From assembly GCF_002975205.1 (NCBI RefSeq), contig NZ_PCOC01000001.1:868001-932000 (forward strand): a stretch of 64,000 nucleotides of DNA. The letters are read 5' to 3'. The stretch comes from Ochrobactrum vermis. GTDB taxonomy: Bacteria; Pseudomonadota; Alphaproteobacteria; Rhizobiales; Rhizobiaceae. Shown piece by piece: positions 57,979-64,000 of this stretch (position 1 is the stretch's first letter; each line of letters opens with the position of its first letter). Position numbers and translations under genes: made by a program. The notes under the pieces were generated by a model. It was given only the letters and a program-made list of their open reading frames with translations. It was not told where the DNA came from and did not search any database.

Positions 57979-58785
57979 ATGCGAAAAACGTTTCTTACGA
58001 TCTCGACCATTATGGCCTGCTCCGCAGCCCTTGGGGGCTGTGCAACAGACCAGCGCACCGCAAGCTTTCAGCTGGAGCAGCAGAATGTAAGCGCAATCAA
58101 CTGGATGCAACAATCAGGCGAGTATGATGCGCTGGCTTATCAGGCGTTCAACGGCGCGCGCCGGGCCTTCGATGCGGCAAAGCCGGCGAAGGGGAAGAGG
58201 AAAGCCGTGATTGTCGATGTCGACGAGACGATGATCGATAATACCGCCTATGCCGGATGGCGCGTCAAGCAAGGCGTGCCGTACACGGAGAAGACATGGG
58301 CGCGCTGGATGGCCGCTGAACAGGCACATCCAATTGCCGGTGCGGTGGAGTTTGCAATGCATGTCAGCGCGAATGGCGGCACGATGTTTTATGTCTCGAA
58401 CCGCGATGCGAAGTCGTTTGCGGCGACGACAGCGAACATCAGGAGCCTGGGATTTCCCGGTGTATCAGCGAAAACGCTCTTGTTGAATAGCGGCCAGTCC
58501 AACAAGCAGGATCGTTTCGACAGTGTCAGGGCTGCGGGATATGACGTCGTCGTCTATGTCGGTGACAATCTCAACGATTTCGGCGCTGCGACCTATCACA
58601 AGAATAACCAGCAGCGACGCGCTTTCGTCGAGGCCAACCGCGAAGCGTTCGGCACAAAGTTCTTCATGCTGCCCAATCCGAGCTACGGAGACTGGGTTGC
58701 CGGAATGGCGCCGGATTATTATAAGCAGCCGCCTGAAAAACAGCTCGAGATCAACCGCAAGTCCATCCGTGGCTGGGCGGGCTGA
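57979..58785 (+). CDS. Acid phosphatase lipoprotein, e(P4)-type HAD family
   Basis: A 268-residue outer-membrane or periplasmic 5'-nucleotidase. It has a lipoprotein signal (lipobox LGGC near residue 20), HAD motif I VIVDVDETMIDN, motif II FYVSNRDAKSF and motif IV VGDNLNDFGAA. Members release phosphate from nucleotides, including NMN, during uptake. The start at ATG 57979 follows GAGGGACATT; ATG 57967 precedes it in frame. A terminator lies 20 nt after the stop. Confidence 0.9.
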   Translation: MRKTFLTISTIMACSAALGGCATDQRTASFQLEQQNVSAINWMQQSGEYDALAYQAFNGARRAFDAAKPAKGKRKAVIVDVDETMIDNTAYAGWRVKQGVPYTEKTWARWMAAEQAHPIAGAVEFAMHVSANGGTMFYVSNRDAKSFAATTANIRSLGFPGVSAKTLLLNSGQSNKQDRFDSVRAAGYDVVVYVGDNLNDFGAATYHKNNQQRRAFVEANREAFGTKFFMLPNPSYGDWVAGMAPDYYKQPPEKQLEINRKSIRGWAG

Positions 58786-58803
58786 AACTCAGCCTGAGCA
58801 AAA

Positions 58804-58836
58804 CAAAAAAAGCGGACCCGGAGGTCCGCTTTTCTG
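58804..58836. terminator. Terminator between the phosphatase gene and rpsI
   Basis: AAAGCGGACC-CGGA-GGTCCGCTTTT with A/T flanks, serving two convergent genes. Confidence 0.88.
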
Positions 58837-58856
58837 TAAATCCGAAGCGATAGTTA

Positions 58857-58905
58857 TTAGCGCTTGGAGAACTGGCCCTAAGCGCGTTAGCGCTTCGAGA
58901 ACTGG
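58857..58905. repeat. Duplicated end of rpsI
   Basis: TTAGCGCTT-x-GAGAACTGG occurs at 58857-58875 and again, with one base changed, at 58887-58905, where it is the true end of rpsI (SKR and stop). The copy lies 30 bp outside the gene. Confidence 0.65.
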
Positions 58906-59363
58906 AACGAACGGCGAGCCTTGGCCTTACCGTACTTCTTACGTTCGACGACGCGGCTATCGCGGGTCAGGAAGCCACCCTTCTTGAGAACCGTGCGCAG
59001 GCCTGGTTCGTAGTAGGTGAGGGCCTTGGAGATGCCGTGACGAACAGCACCGGCCTGACCGGAGAGACCACCACCGGCAACGGTGGCGACGATGTCGAAC
59101 TGACCGGCGCGGTTCGAAGCGATGATCGGCTGCTGCAGGATCATCTGCAGAACCGGACGCGCGAAATACTGTGCGAATTCCTTGTCGTTGACGGTGATCT
59201 TGCCGGAACCCGGCTTGACCCAAACGCGTGCAACGGCGTCCTTACGCTTGCCGGTGGCATAAGCGCGGCCCTGTGCGTCCAGCTTCTGGACGTGAACCGG
59301 AGCGGCAGCTTCGGTCTTGGCAACGGTGCCGAGTTCTTCGAGCGAGTTGAGCTGCTCAGCCAT
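58887..59363 (-). CDS. rpsI: 30S ribosomal protein S9
   Basis: A 158-residue ribosomal protein with an N-terminal extension of about 30 residues, as usual in Alphaproteobacteria. The conserved core has [19 protein letters not shown] and ends in [23 protein letters not shown], with the basic tail that reaches the P-site tRNA. It starts 2 nt after the rplM stop and is cotranscribed with it. Confidence 0.97.
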   Translation of the reverse strand: MAEQLNSLEELGTVAKTEAAAPVHVQKLDAQGRAYATGKRKDAVARVWVKPGSGKITVNDKEFAQYFARPVLQMILQQPIIASNRAGQFDIVATVAGGGLSGQAGAVRHGISKALTYYEPGLRTVLKKGGFLTRDSRVVERKKYGKAKARRSFQFSKR

Positions 59364-59365
59364 GA

Positions 59366-59830
59366 TTATGCATTCCCTTTGTTCTTGCGGTTCAGCGCTG
59401 CGACGTCGAGGACTTCCGGCTGCTGAGCTTCATGCTGATGGTTCGAGCCTGCATAAACGCGCAGGTTCTTCATCTGGCGACGGCCGAGCGGGCCACGTGG
59501 GATCATACGCTCAATAGCCTTCTCGAGAACGCGTTCCGGAAAACGGCCTTCGAGAATCTGGCGAGCGGTGCGCTCCTTGATGCCACCCGGATGGCCGGTG
59601 TGCCAGTAATAGACCTTGTCGGTGTATTTCTTGCCGGTCAGAACAACCTTGTCGGCATTGATGATGATGACATTGTCGCCATCGTCAACATGCGGAGTGA
59701 AGGTTGCTTTGTGCTTGCCACGCAGGCGGTTGGCGACGAGAGATGCGAGACGGCCGACGACGAGACCTTCGGCGTCGATCAGCACCCACTTCTTCACCAC
59801 TTCAGCCGGCTTCTGAGAAAAAGTTGCCAT
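59366..59830 (-). CDS. rplM: 50S ribosomal protein L13
   Basis: A 154-residue ribosomal protein. It shows [45 protein letters not shown] and [31 protein letters not shown]. The AAGGAAGACTTCA ribosome binding site is clear. It forms the conserved rplM-rpsI operon, with a candidate promoter about 120 nt upstream. Confidence 0.97.
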   Translation of the reverse strand: MATFSQKPAEVVKKWVLIDAEGLVVGRLASLVANRLRGKHKATFTPHVDDGDNVIIINADKVVLTGKKYTDKVYYWHTGHPGGIKERTARQILEGRFPERVLEKAIERMIPRGPLGRRQMKNLRVYAGSNHQHEAQQPEVLDVAALNRKNKGNA

Positions 59831-59949
59831 TGAAGTCTTCCTTGACTTAATCCCCGATCTTGAAATCAGGGCTTTTTTTGTTGCTTGTGTTGGATCACGT
59901 CCAACCCGAACGAGCGGGCAAAAGATTACTTCTGCTCGCGTCTGGCGGG

Positions 59950-59979
59950 TCGATACACAATGTCTGTGTAACCGTCAAG
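59950..59979 (-). promoter_or_regulatory. Candidate promoter of rplM-rpsI
   Basis: On the minus strand CTTGACG and TATCGA are separated by 17 nt, close to the alphaproteobacterial CTTGAC-N17-CTATAT pattern. A CCCTGAT-TTCAAG-ATCGGGG hairpin lies between it and the start codon (about 59848-59868). Confidence 0.5.
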
Positions 59980-60066
59980 CCCTATATTCAGAGCTTTGTT
60001 TTAAAAGATAAGTAAAATCAATTGGTTATCGTATTGGTATTATAATACCGTATATTTTTAACGCTT

Positions 60067-60537
60067 TTATCGCGGTGGAATCGAATAGGTAGCCGTTGCA
60101 TGGGCAACCAGTTCGCCGCTAGCACCGTCAGTCAGACTGATATCGAGTACGGCAAGGCGCTTGCCGAGTTTCAGAAGGCGCGCAACAGCTTCGACTGTAC
60201 CGGGGGAGGGTTTGCGCAGAAAATTGATATTGAGGTTTGTCGTCACTGCCAGCGCCACCGGACCGATATGGGCCAGTATGGCTGCATAGGCAGTCACATC
60301 GGCGAGCGCGAAAAGCGAGGGGCCGGAAACGGTGCCGCCGGGACGCAGATGTTGTTCATCGGCGTGAAGCTGCATGGTCGCAGAACCGTCATCGATTGCC
60401 ATGATCTCGAATGTGTCGCCGAGTTGAGGAAACTCGTGCTTCATGAAGGTGCGCAGCTCTTCAATGTTCATGACGGGGCTCAACGAATGCTTTGTCATCG
60501 GATCGACATTCCGGTCCTGTGCGGTATTGATATTCAT
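60067..60537 (-). CDS. PaaI-family hotdog thioesterase
   Basis: A 156-residue hotdog-fold protein. It has HLRPGGTVSGPSLFALADVTAYAAILAHIG, the usual active-site region, and TTNLNINFLRKPSPGTVEAVA followed by GELVAHATATYSIPP. Such enzymes release fatty or aromatic acyl groups from CoA. ATG 60537 follows GGGAGGAACGC. It is divergent from the CoA-binding protein gene by about 80 nt. The substrate is unknown. Confidence 0.88.
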   Translation of the reverse strand: MNINTAQDRNVDPMTKHSLSPVMNIEELRTFMKHEFPQLGDTFEIMAIDDGSATMQLHADEQHLRPGGTVSGPSLFALADVTAYAAILAHIGPVALAVTTNLNINFLRKPSPGTVEAVARLLKLGKRLAVLDISLTDGASGELVAHATATYSIPPR

Positions 60538-60620
60538 GCGTTCCTCCCAAGTTTATTCATCAATAATGGGAGCGACCGCTTTCATGCAAGCGCTGGCTCA
60601 AGCGATTGAAGAGGACAAAG

Positions 60621-61046
60621 ATGAAAAACCCTTCCGACGACGAGATTCGCGTAATCCTTCTTTCCGTCAAAACGATTGCGCTTCTTGGTGCGTCACCAAA
60701 GCCGGAGCGCCCGAGCAATGGCGTGATGGAGTTCCTGCTTTCCAAGGGATACCGTGTGATTCCGGTCAATCCGGGGCAGGCGGGCAAGGAGATCCACGGC
60801 CAGCCTGTCGTGGCGCATCTGGCAGATATCGAAGAGCCGGTGGATATGGTGGATGTCTTCCGCGAACCTTATTCGCTGCCGGGCATCGTGGATGAGGTTC
60901 TCGCAATGAAGCACCGGCCAAAGGTGTTGTGGACGCAGCTTGGCGTGGTGCACGACGAGGCTGGAAATCGCGCCAGCGAAGCCGGTTTGACCGTCGTCAT
61001 GGATCGTTGTCCGGCCATCGAATATCCCCGCCTGATCCGTGAATAA
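60621..61046 (+). CDS. CoA-binding domain protein (YccU-like)
   Basis: A 141-residue Rossmann-fold protein of the CoA_binding_2 family: TIALLGASPKPERPSNGVMEFLLSKGYRVIPVNPGQAG and WTQLGVVHDEAGNRASEAGLTVVMDRCPAIEYPRL. The last cysteine motif is conserved. It binds CoA in homologues, and its physiological role is unclear. ATG 60621 follows GAAGAGGACAAAG. metY follows 117 nt later on the same strand, a linkage common in Rhizobiales. Confidence 0.88.
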   Translation: MKNPSDDEIRVILLSVKTIALLGASPKPERPSNGVMEFLLSKGYRVIPVNPGQAGKEIHGQPVVAHLADIEEPVDMVDVFREPYSLPGIVDEVLAMKHRPKVLWTQLGVVHDEAGNRASEAGLTVVMDRCPAIEYPRLIRE

Positions 61047-61163
61047 GAGCTTTAGGATCTAATTTCTGCGATTCCGGCATTTGGCGGAAAATCCTCCTTT
61101 GCTTTCCTGGCGGCAACGCCTAACGTCCGGACCTGATTGGGGTTTAGGACACAGGAGGAAATG
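61047..61163 (+). promoter_or_regulatory. metY leader with possible structured RNA
   Basis: Contains TTCCG...CGGAA, GGCG-GCAA-CGCC (about 61110-61121) and GTCC...GGAC before AGGAGGAA. It is not a recognisable SAM-II riboswitch. A leader structure is possible but weakly supported. Confidence 0.3.
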
Positions 61164-62447
61164 ATGTCAAAACGCTCTCCCGGGATTGAAACGCTCGCTG
61201 TTCATGCAGGCGCCAAGCCCGATCCCACGACAGGTGCCCGTGCAACGCCGATCTATCAGACGACTTCGTTCGTGTTCGATGATGCCGACCACGCGGCATC
61301 CCTGTTTGGCCTGCAGGCGTTCGGCAATATCTACACACGCATCACAAATCCGACCACCGCAGTTCTGGAAGAGCGCATTGCCGCACTCGAAGGCGGTACG
61401 GCGGCGGTTGCGACTGCGTCCGGCCATGCTGCGCAGCTTCTTGTTTTCCATACGCTGCTTCAACCGGGCGATAATTTTGTTGCCGCACGCCAGCTTTACG
61501 GCGGTTCGATCAACCAGTTCGGTCAGTCTTTCAAATCCTTCGGCTGGCAGGTGCGCTGGGCCGATGCCACCAATCCGACCGATTTCGCAAAGCAGATCGA
61601 CAGCAAGACGCGCGCCATCTTCATCGAAAGCTTCGCCAATCCGGGCGGCATCGTGGTGGACATCGAAGCCATTGCCGAAATCGCGCACAGAAATGGCCTG
61701 CCGCTGATCGTCGACAATACGCTTGCATCGCCTTATCTGGTGCGCCCTATCGAACATGGTGCGGATATCGTCGTGCATTCGCTCACCAAATTTATCGGTG
61801 GTCACGGCAATTCCATGGGCGGTATTCTGGTCGATGGCGGTACGTTTGACTGGGCAAAATCCGGCAATTATCCGCTTCTGACCGAACCACGCCCAGATTA
61901 TGCCGGTCTGGAACTCCACAAGACCTTTGGCAATATATCCTTTGCCATCGCTGCCCGTGTTCTGGGGCTTCGTGACTTCGGCCCGGCCATTTCACCGTTC
62001 AATGCGTTCCAGATCCTGACCGGAGCGGAAACCTTGCCACTGCGCATGCAGCGTCACAGCGACAATGCGCTCAAGGTCGCATCCTGGCTGCACGGCCATG
62101 AAAAAGTATCATGGGTGAACTATGCCGGGTTGCCGCATGATAAATTCCACGCACTCCAGCAAAAATATGCGCCAAAGGGTGCGGGATCTGTTTTCACCTT
62201 CGGTCTCAAGAGTGGTTATGAAGCGGGAGTCAAGTTTGTCGATAGCCTCGAACTGTTCTCCCTGCTGGCCAATATTGGCGACACGCGTTCGCTGGTGATC
62301 CATCCGGCATCGACGACGCATCGCCAGCTCAGCGACGAACAGAAGGTGGCGGCTGGCGCCGGTCCGGATGTCGTGCGCCTGTCTATCGGCATCGAGGATG
62401 CGGACGATATCATCGCCGACATCGAACAGGCGCTGGCAAAGGTCTGA
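61164..62447 (+). CDS. metY: O-acetylhomoserine sulfhydrylase
   Basis: A PLP enzyme making homocysteine from O-acetylhomoserine and sulfide. The 427-residue protein of the Cys/Met gamma-family has ETLAVHAGAKPDPTTGARATPIYQTTSFVF, RITNPTTAVLEERIAALEGG, and the PLP lysine in VVHSLTKFIGGHGNSMGG near residue 213. The length of about 430 supports the MetY/O-acetylhomoserine type over cystathionine gamma-synthase. ATG 61164 follows AGGAGGAAATG. A cupin gene follows 3 nt after the stop. Confidence 0.93.
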   Translation: MSKRSPGIETLAVHAGAKPDPTTGARATPIYQTTSFVFDDADHAASLFGLQAFGNIYTRITNPTTAVLEERIAALEGGTAAVATASGHAAQLLVFHTLLQPGDNFVAARQLYGGSINQFGQSFKSFGWQVRWADATNPTDFAKQIDSKTRAIFIESFANPGGIVVDIEAIAEIAHRNGLPLIVDNTLASPYLVRPIEHGADIVVHSLTKFIGGHGNSMGGILVDGGTFDWAKSGNYPLLTEPRPDYAGLELHKTFGNISFAIAARVLGLRDFGPAISPFNAFQILTGAETLPLRMQRHSDNALKVASWLHGHEKVSWVNYAGLPHDKFHALQQKYAPKGAGSVFTFGLKSGYEAGVKFVDSLELFSLLANIGDTRSLVIHPASTTHRQLSDEQKVAAGAGPDVVRLSIGIEDADDIIADIEQALAKV

Positions 62448-62450
62448 TTT

Positions 62451-62798
62451 ATGAGCCGGTTTCTCGATTTCGACCTGACCGGCATCGAACCGGAGGAAGG
62501 CGCACCGTTCCCAGAGCGCATTCTTTCAGGTGCCCCAAAATTCCGCACATGGAATCTGGAAGAAAATGCCGAAGGCACACTCTTCGCAGGTATTTGGGAA
62601 AGCACGCCCGGAAAATGGCGCATCGAATATGACAAATGGGAATTCTGCCACATCCTGACCGGTCGGTCTGTCGTCAGGGAAGAAGGCGGCGAAGCCCGCA
62701 AAGTCGAAGCTGGAGACAGTTTCGTCATCCGGCCGGGTTTCAAGGGAAGCTGGGAAGTCATCGAGACCACCCGCAAGGAATATGTCATCAAGCTCTGA
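62451..62798 (+). CDS. Cupin domain protein (DUF861/Cupin_3)
   Basis: A 115-residue single-domain cupin. It has the two short motifs: WESTPGKWRIEYDKWEFCHILTGRSVV (motif 1) and VEAGDSFVIRPGFKGSWEVIETTRK (motif 2). Family members include ureidoglycolate-type proteins and many of unknown function. It is coupled to metY, which points to sulfur or methionine metabolism only by association. Confidence 0.85.
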   Translation: MSRFLDFDLTGIEPEEGAPFPERILSGAPKFRTWNLEENAEGTLFAGIWESTPGKWRIEYDKWEFCHILTGRSVVREEGGEARKVEAGDSFVIRPGFKGSWEVIETTRKEYVIKL

Positions 62799-62821
62799 CG
62801 ACCATTTCTGCATTATAGAAA

Positions 62822-62855
62822 GACACCCGCCGGATATTGGCGGGTGTTTTTGTTT
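62822..62855. terminator. Bidirectional terminator
   Basis: ACACCCGCC-GGATATT-GGCGGGTGT then a T run, between the cupin gene and the convergent lipoprotein gene. Confidence 0.88.
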
Positions 62856-63256
62856 CAGTTATGCGGACCACGCTTGATCGGCTGGATGACTGGCAGATTG
62901 CCCGGATTCGGGCGACCTGCACCATCATTGCCTGATGGTCGTGGCGGACGATCCGGTCGCGGCGGACGTGGGCGGTCCGGTCTGTTGGTATCAGGACGAT
63001 GCGGGCGATCACGGTCGCGATAACGATAATAATCGCGGTCACGATAATAGCGTGAGTCTCTGTAATAACGCGGGTAGCGCGGATAGTTCCGATAATAACC
63101 GCCGCTATTATAGACGACGCCGGTGCCAACATAACCGCCGCGAACATAATACGGATCGTAAGAGCCTGAGCCGTAATAGCCCTCGGAAACGCAGCCGCTG
63201 AGCGTCAGCCCCGCAACGCCGATGCCAAGCGCCAGCAAAATGGATTTCAATGACAT
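62855..63256 (-). CDS. Putative Tyr/Arg- and Pro-rich lipoprotein
   Basis: A 133-residue lipoprotein, family not recognised. ATG 63256 follows GGGAG. A signal peptide with lipobox LTLSGC (Cys near residue 21) is followed by a Tyr/Gly-rich stretch, then short repeats of YYRDRDYYRYRDRDR type and a Pro/Arg-rich tail (PDRPRPPRPDRPPRP). The composition suggests an unstructured surface or wall-associated segment. A role cannot be given. Confidence 0.78.
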   Translation of the reverse strand: MSLKSILLALGIGVAGLTLSGCVSEGYYGSGSYDPYYVRGGYVGTGVVYNSGGYYRNYPRYPRYYRDSRYYRDRDYYRYRDRDRPHRPDTNRPDRPRPPRPDRPPRPSGNDGAGRPNPGNLPVIQPIKRGPHN

Positions 63257-63432
63257 GTTCGCTACTCCCGAAAGGCCGGGGTCAGCGCTGGGATACGCAA
63301 TAACCACGCGGCGAACCACTATTTTGAGGGATTATGCGCGTTTCTGTTGACCACCCATAATCAATAAAGATTGCAGAACGTTAGCTTGGTTAGCTGTGAT
63401 GATACATGCTCATTGGTGATCTGCAGCAATTA

Positions 63433-63463
63433 TAAAGGCCCCTTCGGATGAAGGGGCCTTTAT
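63433..63463. terminator. Terminator of the Flp pilin gene
   Basis: AAAGGCCCCTT-CGGATG-AAGGGGCCTTT, a perfect 11-bp stem beyond the pilin stop codon. Confidence 0.88.
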
Positions 63464-63486
63464 AAGCTACTACCTACGGTGTCTGA

Positions 63487-63672
63487 TTATTCCGTTGCTA
63501 TCTTTGCACCGGTAACAGCGTTACTGATCTCCGTAAACTTCTCGCCGATATCGGTGCCGAGGGTGGAGGCTCCAGCGATGATCGCAACCGAAATCAAAGC
63601 CGCGATGAGGCCGTATTCGATAGCGGTTGCGCCGGATTCATCCTTACGGAAACGTGCGAAAAACTTGGTCAT
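63487..63672 (-). CDS. Flp/Fap-type pilin
   Basis: A 61-residue type IVb prepilin. A short basic leader (MTKFFARFRKDESG) is cut before ATAIEYGLIAALISVAIIAGA, the Flp hydrophobic core with the Glu/Tyr pair. The remainder is a short hydrophilic tail (GEKFTEISNAVTGAKIATE). ATG 63672 follows AGGAGCAACAC. The cpa/tad assembly genes are not in the window. An AT-rich upstream region of about 220 nt separates it from the next gene. Confidence 0.93.
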   Translation of the reverse strand: MTKFFARFRKDESGATAIEYGLIAALISVAIIAGASTLGTDIGEKFTEISNAVTGAKIATE

Positions 63673-63895
63673 GTGTTGCTCCTGAGATCATTCTTAGTTG
63701 TTTGGTGGTCTCTGTGACCTGGGAGCAAACTACGCAACAAATATGTGCACCCTCTTAAGTTGCATGGTAAACGGAAAATGAGTATCGCATATGATTAATA
63801 AATTACTGAATTTAAAACAAAAATAGCGGATGGGGATTCCTGAGTATTTTAGCTTTTACTTATATAATTGGCGACGAGTTCAACCGTCTTTTCTC

Positions 63896-64000
63896 TCAAG
63901 CTGCTTGCACCAGATTGGCGATCAGGCGGAATGCTCCGGGAACGAGCTTGTCGAGCTGATGATGCAGGACAAGGCTCGTATGCGTATGCCGGCCTTTGCC
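63896..64000 (-). CDS. C-terminal end of an unidentified protein (truncated by window edge)
   Basis: An open minus-strand frame enters from the right edge and stops at TGA 63898. The 34 visible residues end in HHQLDKLVPGAFRLIANLVQ followed by AA. Codon use is that of a coding region, but too little is present to name a family. Confidence 0.5.
   Translation of the reverse strand, partial: GKGRHTHTSLVLHHQLDKLVPGAFRLIANLVQAA

Noticed and set aside
61047..61163. A SAM-II riboswitch before metY
   Set aside because: The conserved SAM-II pseudoknot sequences could not be found.

Overview
The window is chromosomal DNA of an alphaproteobacterium of the order Hyphomicrobiales, most like Brucella/Ochrobactrum. 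The protein sequences, the run glyA-nrdR-ribD-ribE-ribH-nusB-hppA and plsX-fabH-ihfA-merR, the LdtR/L,D-transpeptidase pair, the type 2 ArgC and rhizobial-type dispersed palindromes all point there. Assignments rest on reading the sequence and recalled family knowledge; no database search was run.

Layout. 1-1.9 kb: end of an aap general L-amino-acid ABC transporter (permease and ATPase). 2-7.2 kb: small accessory genes (VOC proteins, GNAT, ArsR/SRPBCC pair, HxlR regulator, FAD monooxygenase, zinc-finger protein). 7.3-11.2 kb: ppk-ppx polyphosphate operon behind a candidate PHO box. 11.3-22.9 kb: housekeeping genes (rnd, aspS, parC, bpt, hemB) plus an exported protein of unknown family. 23-26 kb: DUF411 protein, LdtR-like regulator and Tat-exported L,D-transpeptidase. 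26-31 kb: glyA, nrdR, riboflavin genes, nusB. 31-39.6 kb: hppA, bamE, a cytochrome bc1 chaperone, YceD, plsX-fabH, ihfA, a MerR regulator.

39.6-43.05 kb is the most unusual part. A Gdx/SugE guanidinium exporter and, upstream on the same strand, a solitary F0 subunit a gene (atpB) are EACH preceded by a two-hairpin element with ACGA and ACGG tetraloops directly ahead of the ribosome binding site. This is the architecture of the guanidine-II (mini-ykkC) riboswitch. The atpB gene has no atpI, atpE or atpF neighbours and carries Val in place of the usual Asn four residues after the essential stator Arg. I infer a guanidine-induced alternative ATP-synthase stator beside a guanidinium exporter. A Tat-exported metallo-beta-lactamase-fold protein, an SDR and tRNA-Pro(GGG) complete the segment.

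43.1-53.1 kb: a compact surface-polysaccharide locus (O-antigen ligase/polymerase, polyprenyl-phosphate sugar transferase, GT4, Wza-like exporter, Wzz-like protein with a degenerate C-terminal ATPase, CelD-like acyltransferase, a SAM-fold protein). 53.1-64 kb: ctaA, an aminoglycoside-kinase-like gene, argC, a speB-like ureohydrolase with a monooxygenase, an e(P4)-like phosphatase, rplM-rpsI, a thioesterase, a CoA-binding protein, metY with a cupin, a Tyr/Arg-rich lipoprotein, a Flp pilin and the end of an unrecognised gene.

Short dispersed palindromic repeats of at least four kinds lie between genes. In several places they supply a stop codon, a Shine-Dalgarno sequence or the leader of a neighbouring gene.
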